This document shows, in pieces, positions 45,872 to 58,431 of a stretch of 64,000 bases of DNA. This DNA is from Hirudo medicinalis (lineage: Eukaryota > Annelida > Clitellata > Hirudinida > Hirudinidae): the NCBI GenBank assembly GCA_011800805.1, contig MPNW01000222.1, forward strand, positions 1,630-65,629. The letters run 5' to 3'. The stretch's first letter is position 1. Each line of letters opens with the position of its first letter. Both the position numbers and the translations under genes were made by a program. Under the pieces are notes generated by a model that searched no databases, was not told the DNA's origin, and saw only the letters and a program-made list of their open reading frames with translations.

Positions 45872-48800
45872 ATGGAATCCAAGAAATTTACGACCGTTAA
45901 TAAGCCACATTCAGCAGCAAAAGAAACCAAGGGAAAACATGGGATTGAAAATAACATTGATTGTGTAACAGATGATGATGATTTTTGTGAATTTGTACCC
46001 CCGTTGAAGAAAAGACCAAAAAAGAATGATGACCTAAGAACAGATGGTAAAAACGAATCTGACTCTCTGAAGAATTTGCAAATCAATAAATCCTTCAAAC
46101 AAACAAAAATATTGATCAGAAAGGAACACTTACAGACTGATGCGTCGTCAAATTTTGCTAAAAGATTAAAAGACAGAATGAAAAACAACACAATGGACAT
46201 GGGCCACCAAGATGACAGTTTGAATGTGGATTCAAAAGCTAAATTACAAAAGTCATCAAATGAATCAATTCAAATTTCACAACAACATTGTGAAGATTTA
46301 TCTTCCATTAAAAGTAAATGTAATGATACAACTTTAGACTCTGTGCAAACAGTTAGAAGTCATAATACAGAAGTTCTCGCAGAGAATGCCGATAATGAAA
46401 ATGCAGATTTTTTTGGGCTTCCGATGAAAATTAAGTCTTTGTTCTGGGTTCATCGTTCTATTTCGGATCTGTATGGTTAGCGATGATCACTGGAGTTACT
46501 GGTTTTTTTAGTGAAGAAAATCTCCAATAGATTAGAAATGATGTGAACTATTAAAACTTGTTTGAATGTTTCAGACTGGCAAAAAAAAATGTCTGCAATT
46601 GGAATGCAAATCTTTGGGTTCGAATCTTATTTATTCCCTGCCAACCTCAGGAGGAAAAACTATGGTTGCTGAAATTCTCATGATGAAGCAAGTCATTTGC
46701 AAACAGAAAAATGCACTCTTCATTCTGCCATTTGTAGCAATAGTTCAAGAAAAGGTTTGAATTTTTAAACTTATTATTATTCAAATTAGAGTAGATCAAA
46801 TAGTGAATTCAAATATATTTTCAAAGATGAAGAGTTTGGCTCCCTTTGGGGTTGATCTCAACTTTTTGGTGGAAGAATATGCTGGCAGCAAGGGCAAACT
46901 GCCACCCTTACGACACAGAAGAAAATCAATTTACGTGGCCACAATAGAAAAGGCTGCATCGCTCGTGAATAGCTTGATCGAAAACAATCGTTTGGATGAA
47001 ATGGGCTTAGTCGTCGTCGACGAGGTTTGAGTGACCGTCGATATTAACTTTTCTACTTAATGTCTTTACTGATTAACATTTCTATTTGATAATTTCTAGT
47101 TACACATGATTGGAGAGGGAGGTTCCAGAGGGTCCACATTGGAGTCGACTCTCACAAAAATCATGTTTTCAAGTCGTGAGTGGGTTTTGTGATTTTTTCC
47201 CTTCCATTCAAACTAAATGGAGGTGGCTATTATTATTTTGTCTTTAATTGAATTCTCATTAGAGGCATTCTTGATCTAATAACTTTGACTTTCCTACTGT
47301 AATAGATGTTGCTTTTGTGCAGCAACAACACAGTTGGTTGGCATGAGCGCAACTTTGAACAACATAGAAGACTTGAAGAAATTTTTAAATGCTCAGCTCT
47401 ACGTCGACAATTTCAGACCAGTAAATAATGATTTGTGATTTTTTTAGATCTTAATATTCAAACATCACCAATTACGATATTCTGATTAGATCACTATTTT
47501 ATTTAACTTTTCTGCTGTGTTTTATCAAGCCTTGAATTGTTTGTTTCAACAGGTTGAATTAAAGGAGCATGTAAAGATATCAGATGGAGTATACAGTGTC
47601 AATAACAATGCTGAGGACAAGCTGGAGTTCTTAAAGTTTGTTTCATTCAAAGTATGTTTTTACTTATGCATTTATATGTTATAAAGAAACATTTAATATC
47701 ATTTGTGCATTTACTTGCATAAATGATGTTGTGAGTTGACAAGCAGATTATAAGATAGATAAATTGCATGAAAATATGGTTCTTACTTGAATTTGTTAGG
47801 AAGCATTCTGCATAGACACTTTCTCTCTTGACGTTGAACCAATATATCACAGGATCGTTACACCAAAGAATCTCAGAAATTAGATCCCGATCATATTTTG
47901 GGTCTTGTTATGGAGGTCGTGCCTAAAGATTCATGTCTCATCTTTTGCTCGACAAAAAAGATTTGTGAAAATGTTGCTCAGCTTCTCTGTAATCTCATGC
48001 CAAGGTTTCATGAGAATGTCATCAAAAATAGCTGCAGATTATTCTAAAGAGTTATTGTTTGTAGCTCTGTGAAGGCCATCAAGGCCCAGGAAAGGTCAGC
48101 ACTCCTCAAGAACATGAAAGTCGAAGAGGGCTTGGCATGTCCTGTCTTGGAGAGAACAATAATGTTCGGAGTGGCATACCATCACAGTGGACTCACAAAT
48201 GAAGAGAGGAAACTCATTGAGGAAGCTTACCTTGAGGGAGTTATCAGTGTCATTACCTGCACCTCAACCCTTGCAGCTGGAGTCAATCTCCCAGCAAAAA
48301 GGTTGTCATGTACAAGGCATCTTTTTGAGATAATTTTAATTTTCAGTTTGAATTGTTTAATGAAATTTGATCTTGGAATTACATGCAGGGTCATACTAAG
48401 ATCTCCCTACGTGGGCTGCGAATTCATGAGCAGAACGCAGTACAAACAGATGGTCGGACGTGCAGGTCGGGCAGGTTTCCATTCTTCCGGAGAGAGCTAC
48501 CTCATCTCCAATAAGGCAGATCAAGCCAAGGTGGTCATCATAATGTGAATGGATTTGATGTACCATTCAATGACATGAATTTAAATTTGGTGGCTCTTAA
48601 ACTAATTGCGCACATTCTCAAGCTCTTACTATTGCAGATACTTGATTTGTTGGGAAATGGCAGTGAAGAATGCCATTCAAGTCTCTTGCACGAGGGTAGC
48701 AAAGGACTGTCATCTGTGATTCTGTCTTCCATTGGCCTAAAAGTATTATTAGATTGTGGTATTTATTACCAAATTAATTTTAATTCCTTAAGTATAATCT

Positions 48801-50861
48801 TATCAGATGGTGAGCAACACACATGAGATGGCACAGTTCTTGAAGAGAACACTGTGTCACATCCAATTATATAAAAAAGAAAATGTGGATCTGACTGCAG
48901 AAGCAAACAGCTGCTTGAAAGGGCTCATTGATGACGGTTACATTTCTCAAAAAGTTTCAACAGAAGGTATTCTTAAGCTTGATGTCACAAAGTTGGGGAG
49001 AGCCATTTTTAAAGGTTTCATTGTTTTGTGTATTTTAAGTTTATTATTTATTGCGATTCCCAATCGGGCGGCGAAAGCACCATTTACACGAATTGGATGG
49101 TGTTTTAGCTGGTTGGCAGATTATTCATTGTTTGTTTCCATCAGCACATAACCTAAGGTCGATGTGTTGACTCATAGCAAACTTACATTCGGATGAATAA
49201 TTTGCAATTTTGAAGAATTTTTATGTTGTCGAAGCAAAATCAGCAATTATCCTCCGAAGCTGCTTTTTATTAATGGAATCATTCTCTTCCTATTGTTTAG
49301 CCTGCTGAGTCAAATTAGAAATGAAAACTTTATTATGTTTTATATTTAAGGAACATAAGTGTACTTTTATTATTAAGCTTTATTGGTGTCTATATAACTA
49401 TGTAACTGAATGAACCATGTAACATGTAATTGCACTGAATTATTAACCAATAATATTTTTTCAAATTTTTTTTTTGACGGCTTGCACATCTGTTTCCAAT
49501 CAGGGTCCATCGATCCAAAGCTGGGCAAGAAGTTGTATGCCGATTTAAACCGCAACCTCGGTGGCCTGGTCCTTTCCAGCCACCTTCATCTACTATACGC
49601 TGTTACACCGTACGAGACCATTAGTCATACGGAAGTTCATTGGATGACCTATCTAAATGAGGTGTTTTAATGTGTAATACACATCGTGCATCTTGTATTT
49701 GTTTTCTTGCTTTACAAATTTTCTTATTACCCTGGCGATGAAACTGATCAGTCTGTTATTAAAACTACAAATATAGATTTAGTGACAGTTTTTTCGTACT
49801 TAAAACATTGCAAGAATGAGAACTGAGAAAGCTGTCTCCTCCAAATGGCGAGCTTATTTTAACAAAACATATTTAAATGAAAATATTGAGCCGTTATACC
49901 GTAAGCACATTAAAAACATTTTTCTAGACAATTAGTCTAACTGCTGAAGAAATCATGTTGATGTCTAAGCTTGGCATCTCAGAAACCTACTTGAACAGAA
50001 AGGCATCAGGCATGTCTTCAAGGAATGTGGTCAGTTTGCTTTACCTATGACCACAATTCCACCCTCACTTAATGACATCACTATTTCCTTGAATAGGGCC
50101 CAGATGTTGAAGAAGTTGCTAAGAGGTTTTATCTCACCTTGATGCTGAATGTGCTCCTAAAGAAGGAATCTGTTTGGGAGGTTGCATCAAAGTTTCAAGT
50201 GACTCGTGGATTTATCCAGAATCTCCTCTCGAATGCTGCCACGTTTGCCTCGTGTGTTCTCAACTTCTGCCAGGTGACGCAGCCCGAACAGCGGTGTAAT
50301 CTATCAGCATTTTTAGCTACATTTATTTCTTGCACAGGAATTAGATGATTTGTGGCCTTACCAAAGCCTGCTTCCCAACTTTATAAAGAAGTTGTCTTAT
50401 TGCTGTTCAATGGAACTAATACCCTTGCTGGAAATATCAGGAGTCAAGATTGTTGGTTACGAACTTCCTTTTCATGAAAATGATTTAACAGTTACGAACA
50501 GGAATGCTTTTTTTTAGGGTCGTGCAAGGTTGTTGTATGAGGCAGGATTCACATCACCTCAGCAGATTGCTCAGTCAAGTGTGGAACAACTTGTACACAG
50601 AGTCCAGATGATGCCAAGGAAAGTTGCAAAATTAATTATTGCTTCTGCTCAGGTAAGTGTTTGATAATGTAAATTACATGAGGAGAAATCACATCGGGTC
50701 ATTTCATTTCCTGCCAGATGCTAGTTAAAGAAAGGCTGGAGGATCTCATACACGAAGTGCAAGAGCTCGTCCCCATTCCTGAGATTGGTTCACAGCTCGA
50801 CGCTAGCAATGCTTCCTTCTTTAATGATACACTTGACCTCATAAACATATCTCAATTGTAA
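45872..50861 (+). CDS. HELQ: DNA helicase HELQ (POLQ-like helicase)
   Basis: HELQ is a 3'-5' superfamily 2 helicase that works in DNA cross-link and double-strand break repair. ATG at 45872 opens a charged, disordered N terminus ending in the helicase lead-in SISDLYDWQ. Then, by exon: Walker A PTSGGKT (46641-46661); EEYAGSKGK; the VVVDELHMIGEG box split by an intron at 47025; [76 protein letters not shown]; the winged-helix and HELQ-specific region ([24 protein letters not shown]); and a final HhH-like part ([11 protein letters not shown]). Stop at 50859-50861. All helicase motifs are present. One problem: exon 2 (46575-46754) needs one extra base in the A9 run at 46581-46589 to stay in frame. 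Some short introns (for example 48,302-48,388) were called by homology. Confidence 0.93.
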
Positions 50862-50940
50862 TGAAAAAAAAAACTTATTTTCAAATTTCTTTTTTAATCA
50901 TAAAATCACAAAAATCAATCTGAATTCTCAATTCTGTGAT

Positions 50941-51723
50941 TTATTTTCTCTTGAATGGATCAAAGAGTTTTGGATCTTTAACAAATTTGGGGTCCTTCAT
51001 TTCATATGGCATATAACCTGAAATGAGAATGTTGCAAATTATGTAAATGATGGCACTAAATTAAAATTGTTTTGAAATAGATGAGATGTTCCAGAACAAA
51101 TAAGATGCAATAAATGCCCCTATAGGAGTTAATATTCAGATAATTCTTCATGGCCATGTTACACACTTAAAATAATAAGTTCCTTTTTGTTACACAGTAA
51201 ATGCTTAATAGTTTGCTGAATGTTGGGATAATAAGAGATGCTCACCAAAAAATTGGCTTCTTATAATCAACTTTGAAATTCTCCTTTGCATGAAGAGACA
51301 CAACCCTGTCACACCTCGATCATAGATCCTACCAGTATAAGGAGATGTGAATTGACTGAGAAATCTGGTGTTCTAGCATAAATAAGAAAGAAAAAATTAG
51401 TTAAATGTGGGAGCAGCCACAAATAGCAAAGACATGGATACCTTCCAATCCAGGGGGATGTTGTACTTGCAAATTAGACACTTCTCTGCAGGCTTCAGAT
51501 ATGGATTTGACATTCCTTGTACAGGCTGCAATGATTCAAATCCTTATATATCCTAAGCGATTGAGGTGTGCTAATCATGCCAACGTTACCATGTCTTCAT
51601 CGGCGGCCAAAAGCGACCTTTGCTGGTTAAGTTCTTCAGCATGCTTCGCTTTTTTGTGCTTATCGACGACGTCCTTGTGAATGATAATAGTCTCCGTGGA
51701 TAGAGTTGACCGCCTATGTCGTA
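50941..51723 (-). CDS. MRPS18C: Mitochondrial small ribosomal subunit protein bS18m (MRPS18C)
   Basis: Component of the mitochondrial ribosome small subunit. Minus-strand exons: one starting at 51723 and ending near 51593 (…RSLLAADEDM), 51452-51526 (MSNPYLKPAEKCLICKYNI, PLDWK), 51245-51370 (FLSQFTSPYTGRIYDRGVTG, LC...) and 50941-51019 (GYMPYEMKDPKFVKDPKLFD, PFKRK). They join in phase. The order NPY..P..KC.LC, LLSQF.SP.TG.IY.R..TGLC, GFMP...KDP..LKDPK is that of MRPS18C rather than 18A or 18B. The 5' exon with start codon and mitochondrial presequence is not settled; it is probably just upstream, around 51,770-51,830. Its stop lies 79 bases from the HELQ stop, so the two 3' ends almost touch. 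Confidence 0.88.
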
Positions 51724-51829
51724 CTGAAAATGAACATCGCAAAACTGTATGTTCACGAAATTATTAAATCTGTTTCTTGAATTTGCTTGAAAATTTTGCA
51801 TTAAATTCGACAACTTGAGCTTAATGCAG

Positions 51830-54128
51830 GTCCATTACAAATTCACGACCTTTGACAAAACAATACTTAATCACACATAATTTATGAAACAACTTTGCGC
51901 GACAACTGGAGAATTCCTTGAGATTATTCTGCTAATGAGCATTTCCAATTCTCATCGAGCGAAAATACAGATCGACCCGGCCAGATTTTAGATTCGAGGG
52001 TCTAAAACCAGCACAATACTTCAACAACATTAATAATCATATATTTTTATTTTGTTGTCTAATAGAAAAATTCAAAAACGTTATAATTAATGTAATTCGC
52101 AAAAAATGTGATTATAAATTTGTCCTACGTTTCTTTAACTTTAATTTATTATATATATTTTTTTATTTTGACTGATTGGTAAATTGATGTAATATTTACA
52201 TATCATGATTAATATAATTGTATTTGTCTAGCCCGGAGTCCCTAAGACATCACTATATGTACACCTGCACCCCACTTGGGAATGTACACTTCCAAGCAAC
52301 CAAGCAAAAATGTAAAATGAATAAACAAATAAAATAAGACTTTTATGTATCAATTAGTGTTTTCTTGAACTCAAATTTCGATCAAGTTCGGAATGAACAA
52401 TATATTGCTTATTATTTTGTGTTGTAGATGGATGTGGATTGGATACGATTGCAGGTAATTTCGACCAGTTTATCTTAACTTATTTGAGCTATGTTAATAT
52501 AATAAAAAGGCAGAATCGCTCAAATTCTTAAATAAAGCAATGATTATGGTCAGGGTCGCCGTCAGAAATTTCGAACCCTTAGGTAGAGCGGCCACGGACC
52601 TCTATGTTATGTCACTTTGGTAATGGAAAAAAAATGTTACCAAATGATTCTTCGGGACAAAAGAGTACGTAACAGTAAATTGATGATAGTATCATTCTTT
52701 GGGGTCGAAACACAAAAGTCATTTGAAGTAAGCTTTTATAAAAGCTTCAAAAGTCTTTTCTATTCAATTACTAATTTGATACAATATGTTTGCAATGCAT
52801 TCAAGAATATGTAATTTATGATGACCTCAACATTTAGGAATTCGATAACTGGTTTTGCTGTCAGTCAAACGATCACCATCTTCAACTTTTAAGTCGACTT
52901 CAACAGCATAGTCTAGCATGTCTCTAGTTTAAAATTTTTAAAATTCTTCCTCGCCAGGGACGTCATTTCAGCTTTCATACGAGTCAAACTCTCGCTATAC
53001 TTGATGAGATGACCGCTATCAGGTGGATCGTCCCCCTTCCCAAACAATGTCCCTGGACGAGATCAGCAAAGATCTGTAGGAGTTTCAATAATAAATTGAA
53101 ATAAGACGTATTGTTTTTTAATGTAAGTACATCATTAATTAATTTATATGGACCAGCGCCAGCTATCTTAGTTTAATATCAGTCCAAGATCGTCATCACA
53201 ATATCTGACAAAAAAACATTACTGCAAACTGGAGGCCTGCTTTAGTGTTGACGGACATGAGTAATTTAATAATATAAATAACAAATTAAAATATTCCAGA
53301 CACAAGATCAACTACAAATACAATCGCAATGTTTAGCCAGGTAGGATGTAGGATTGTTTAGGTTGTTCGTGCTCATTTACGCATACAGTAGTGCGGAGGG
53401 TTTGATTGCTTGGAAGCGTCGCGCATGTCATTTGGTTGACTCGTCTGATGTTTGTTGAGGCTGGACTTAAATCATATGGCTCATACAGATGCCTTACTGA
53501 CTAATTTACCTTCGTATATAAACAAGAGCAATTTGAATCCTGAATGAGAATCTTGAGAACACTCGGTGAATCACGTTCCACAAACAGAAAATACGCCTTT
53601 TTTACCTTTACTATAAAAACTGCCTCATCTTGTTGTTTCCAATGTGTTTTTTACTGCGATATGGCCTTGAGTTGCTGGATTTGTAGATTGAAAGCAAAAT
53701 ATTGCCAGTTAATTAGAATTTTTAAGCTCTTAATATTTCGTGCTGTGCCAATTACAGCTAATGGGACCTCGAGAGCGCTTATCGTCTGCTCTTAATTGGC
53801 ATCCTTTTATCTGAAGGTTGGTACGGAATATTTTGAATGAAAGATTAAAAGTCGACATTTATTAGAGCTGAGAATGACTAAATATAAGGAAGATCAAAGA
53901 AAATCTTTTGCTTATAGGTTTGTTCCTGAAAGTATTTTTACATTTTCGCCCTTATTTGAAAATTGGATTTTGTTGAAAAGATTGCATTTTGATCTTATTG
54001 TTAAATAATCACATAGGGAGTTCGTTTTTGTAAAATAAAAAGGTGCACAGAAGTCATTCATTTGTAATGAAGTTGCTCTGAATTTCATCAGGTAAATCAA
54101 TCAAAAATTCAGGTAAAACAAGTTGAAC
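51830..54128. other. Intergenic stretch, no gene seen
   Basis: AT-rich DNA between the head of MRPS18C and the PHLDB-like gene. The open frame at 53,544-53,795 has no splice context and no likeness to a protein I know. No tRNA or repeat recognised. Confidence 0.5.
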
Positions 54129-57100
54129 ATGACAGCAAATCTTTGCATTGTCCCAACAAACCTGTGCCTCAATGGTGATGATTGCAGAAAAATGCCTTGC
54201 AGTTTAGCCAATTTTTTGGATTCTGGCATTGAAAATGGAAGCTTGGATGAGTTCTTAAAAAAGAATGACTTTGACCCAGAGTGGGTGATGACACAAGAAA
54301 TTAAAGGTAACTTTTCCAAAGCAGAACAAAAACTCCAGCTGCTGCACCTGACAAAAAAGTCTTCATCCTGGTGTTCATCATCATTTCCATTACCTTGGGA
54401 AAATGGTGAAAAAAGGGCTACTGTTACAAAATCATTTTCTGACATAGAAAGCACAGATGGGGTTGAAAATATATGCATGGAACAGTTTGAAATGTTTAAT
54501 GTATCCATGCCAGAGTTGATATCTGGTCATGTGTGCCAAGATGCCTGTGTTTGCTTTTGCAACAGGAAACTGAAACAAGCCAACAAGCTGAGACATGTGA
54601 TATTGATGTGTACCTCTCTTGCAAAGAAGAATTCCAGCAACTCAACTTATGTTACAACATCATCAGCATCATTGCAGTCGACACCGATGTCATCATCTTT
54701 ATCATCCTGACTCGACTCTCTCGGGAATGCACTGCTTCGAAGCTGCACAACAGCTTCCATGAATCGTCTGGAAAATGCTGCAGGTCTTGGAAATTCTGCG
54801 ATGACTCTGCAATAGTCGAAATTCGATGTGCAAAAAAAGGTCGTCACCGCCACCATTCGTGCCCTATGGAATCGTATCGATTCATTTCAATGTTCAATGC
54901 TGGCCAGTCCTTGAATGCTTTTGACCCAACACTGTTGAATCAAATGATGAGAGGAAGTGATCTTGGATGTGAAGAATTCATTTCACTGAGGAGGATTCAA
55001 AATGAAATCTCTGTCATCCAGCTCAAACACAGCATCATTAACAAAGATTACAGCAGAAGGAAATGGGCTGTGAGTTATGTTAATATTTGTTTCATAAGAT
55101 TTATTTACATTGGAGTTTTCATGTGTTACATGGTGCAAAGCTTTTGTAAGGGTATATTAATAATTATATATTTATAATACATTTGGTTCATTCGAAATAT
55201 TTCAATATTCAAATGCATTTGAATGTCATTTCAATTTATAGTTAATATTGTTATTGTTAGCTATTATGAGGTAGTCTAATAAATTTGTTTAGCAATTTGT
55301 TGTGATTATGAGGAAGTATTCCATTAGTGATTTGCATGATTTAATCATAACTTCTAGCAGAAAGGAAGCATGTAATCTTAAAGAAATGATATCACTTGAT
55401 TTATTGATGGCTTTGCAATTATGATCAATTTGTCATTTTGACTAATGTAACGATCATTTACTCGACAGAAATTTGAAGAGAGAAAATTAGTGCAGAGTTT
55501 TGGAAGAATTGATGACAAGACAAGAATTAAGAAGCTAGAGCAGATTGATTATGAGTTGTTGAAGGTAGTTTGTTGTGGGAATGCAACAACCGTTGACTTT
55601 GATCCTGCACTTAATTGTTCTGCTGCAATTGATTAATAAAAATAAATGGCTTACTTAGTGCAGGCATCATGCTGCATTATTAATTCGTGTTTTAGCATAC
55701 GTAAAAATCGGTTAATGGTGCGCGTTTTCTGAGGATCGATTACATTATGCAAATGAATTCTTTGCACGGTCGTGCGTTCGCTCTTTTTTCTTGCTAGAGA
55801 TGAAGTCAAACAATGATGTTAATTAATAATTAAAATGATGATGATGATGCAGTTAGGAGAGAAGTTCAGAGAAGATTCTGAAGCAATTAAACAACTTTTC
55901 AATAGAGAGCATGGAAAACTGATTGAGCTATATTCAAAATATGAGGTAGGAATGATGAATTAAAAAGTTGAATTCAGCTTAAATGTCTCATACTTTTTCA
56001 TTTAGAATTCTCTTGAAGCATCTTTGGATAAAATTGATTCAAACTTAGCATCAAATGGCCTGCAAGCTTCAATGACAGAAAGTGGTTCTGAAGAATGTGG
56101 GAAAAATTGCATGAAATCGGAGACTTAAAACAATTTAAGAATTTGGAGCCTGACTTGTGGATGAAAAGCATAAACAACCAAGCAAACCAAATGGTCAGAG
56201 TGGAATCTCTAGTTAAAAATGGAGATGATCATGATGACGTTTTCCAAGATGAATCAAAGTATTTTAGATAATATCTTATTTTCTTCTATTTACAAATTTT
56301 GTATAAATATTTACATAAATATTCAAACTTAATTTAAACAAATTTAAATAATTTAGAAACCGGGTCAAAAACGAGGACAATTCACTTGGTTCATGCAGTT
56401 CTACTGAAGTTTGAACTTTGCTATTATCACTGAAGATAAGTTGAAATATGCCTGATTAATTTTTACCTTTTTAGGGACAGCATGTTCTAGCCTCTTTCAG
56501 TAGGTTTGATGGTTCACCTTTCATTCAGTTAAGAAGCACTCACCAGCTCAAGGTGAATGAGTCATGGAACATGTTATAATAATTTGTTCAATACTCAATT
56601 GTTTCTATTTATTCAATGGTATAATAATGTCTTTGCAGAATAGACCTCTTACCAGGTATCTCCCAATTAAGGGAGAGGCAACCAACTTTGACCTAAGGTT
56701 ATTTATAGAACAAGGAGGTCATTGCCTTGACCTCTGTCAGGAGATAAAAGTAACCTCTCATTGTGCCTATGGCTTCCTGAAAAAGATTGGAAGGAGATTG
56801 AAAACATGGAGAAGGAAATGGTTTGTGTTTGATAGGAATCAGAAGCAATTATGTTATTATTCAGACAGATCTGAGCTTCTGTTGAAAGGGAGGATATCTT
56901 TCCAAGTAGATTCCTTTTTTTAATTATTTTTTAAATTTTTTGCTCTGTGGCATTGAGAAATTGTAATGATGGGAAAATGCTTGGCAGGTTATAGAGGATG
57001 TATACATAGACAATTCGATGCTTGGATGTGCAAACAATAAGGCAACATTTTGCCTGAAAACTTTGCAGAAGGCACACATTTTGTCAGCTCCTTCAACTCG

Positions 57101-57167
57101 GGCAAGACAGATTTGGATGGACGTCCTGTTCACCGGTGCCGAGGCATATCAAGACTACCTTCTATGA
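54129..57167 (+). CDS. PHLDB/LL5-like protein with coiled coil and C-terminal PH domain
   Basis: PHLDB proteins bind phosphoinositides through a C-terminal PH domain and anchor microtubule-capturing complexes at the cell cortex. The PH domain is clear in exons 56640-56907 and 56989-57167: FDLRLFIEQGGH, then GFLKKIGRRLKTWRRKWFVF, CYYSDRSELLLKGRISFQ, VIEDVYIDN, and TRARQIWMDVLFTGAEAYQD before the stop; TWRRKWFVFD is the PIP-binding loop. Upstream exons (ending 55068, then 55469-55563, 55854-55945, 56006-about 56268, 56355-56408, 56474-56551) encode acidic, coiled-coil-forming sequence (KLEQIDYELLK, SEAIKQLFNREHGKLIELYS). The first exon, from ATG 54129, is Ser-rich; its end, 54,500-54,760, changes frame, so an intron or error lies there. 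Another frame break lies near 56,095. No FHA domain seen: shorter than vertebrate PHLDB1/2, so either the short PHLDB3-like form or incomplete. Confidence 0.8.
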
Positions 57168-57582
57168 TTCTAATCTTTTCCATTGTTTTAATTTTTTTCA
57201 CGATTGATTGCAGTATTGACATTTTACATGTATGTGCCTCTCATCGATCATCTGACAAGACTTATTTTTTGTACCTTTTTATTATTCCACCAGTGTCTAT
57301 CCTAGTCAGCATGTGTGATCTGCAATGTATGGCCTCTGCATGTAATGTAGAATCAGTTTATGATTTTATGGGTTGTCTCCTAATACTTGGGTCCACTTAT
57401 GTAATTCTCCAATCAAAATAAATTGTGTGCTTAAAGAACTGTTGGTTGTGATTTTAATCATTTCTATATGAAAGCCAATCTTTGCCCAAAAACATCTTAA
57501 AGGGTCAGGGATTTGTGCTAGATTTAGCTTTTTTATTGCGAGGATTGTTGAATGTCACGAAGTTGTGACCGTATCAATAAGT

Positions 57583-58014
57583 AGGGACCATCCATTTATG
57601 ACGTCCACATGGAGGGGAGGGAAGAAGGTCCGAACAAAACGCATGCTTATGGACGGGGAGGGGAATTAGCAGAATGTGGACGTCCATAAAAAACGATAAA
57701 CATAGTAAAAATATCGTAAAATAAAGCTACTTTTTTGAACAATTCGACCCATAAATTGCGAGTGAGAAACTTATAAATTTTAAACCTAGATGTTATGAGG
57801 GGGTCCTCACTCTCAGCCTGTGTTGTATTGTCGTGAACTCGCGATACCCGCATGGGCATGGGGGGGTCATTTTTAGGGAGATAGATGTGCACTTATGTTG
57901 CCGGTGTGTGGACGTACACAAAGGGGGGAGTAACTTGATGTGGATGCTTGTGGATAGGTGGGAGGGGGGTTCAAAAATCCACTTCTCGTGTGAACGTCAT
58001 AAATGGATGACCCC
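57583..58014. mobile_element. MITE-like element with about 25-base terminal inverted repeats
   Basis: The left end reads GGGACCATCCATTTATGACG and the reverse complement of the right end reads GGGGTCATCCATTTATGACG; with the following bases (TCCACA / TTCACA) the ends match at about 22 of 25 positions. Length is about 430 bases. The inside is unusual for this window: several G-runs (GGAGGGGAGGG, GGGGGGG) and no transposase frame. TA flanks both ends, so a TA target duplication is possible. This is a typical non-autonomous DNA transposon layout; superfamily not assigned. Confidence 0.75.
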
Positions 58015-58431
58015 ATATAGAGAGCTCAAGAATAAGGAAAGCCTGTATTATCTTCCGATCTGGCTGTATCGTCCTTTTGACGGGGGAGATTTTAGGGTTT
58101 ACCTCGATATATGGGGAAGGTAGTCAAAATAAACTGAAATTGCCGACCCTTCTCGTTTGAGAGTTTGAAGTTTAGGAGGTATAAGGCTGCTTGCTAATCA
58201 CAAAAAAGTCGTTGCACATCTTGTTTTCAAGGGAGAGGGCAAACCTTTGAACATTTTCATAAATTTAGCTGACAATTACCAATTGCAAATTAACAATTGC
58301 TTCTGCTACTCTTTGGTCAAGCTCTTTCACAAACTTCGATTTCATGTGCACAAAACGGAGGTGTCTTAAAATTCTATGAAGTACGACAAAATAACCTGGT
58401 GGACCCCTCTATTTAATTAATATCCAAACAG

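Noticed and set aside
57050..57421. 123-codon plus frame after the PHLDB PH domain
   Set aside because: Out of frame with the PH exon and runs into its 3' untranslated region; hydrophobic parts come from T-rich DNA.
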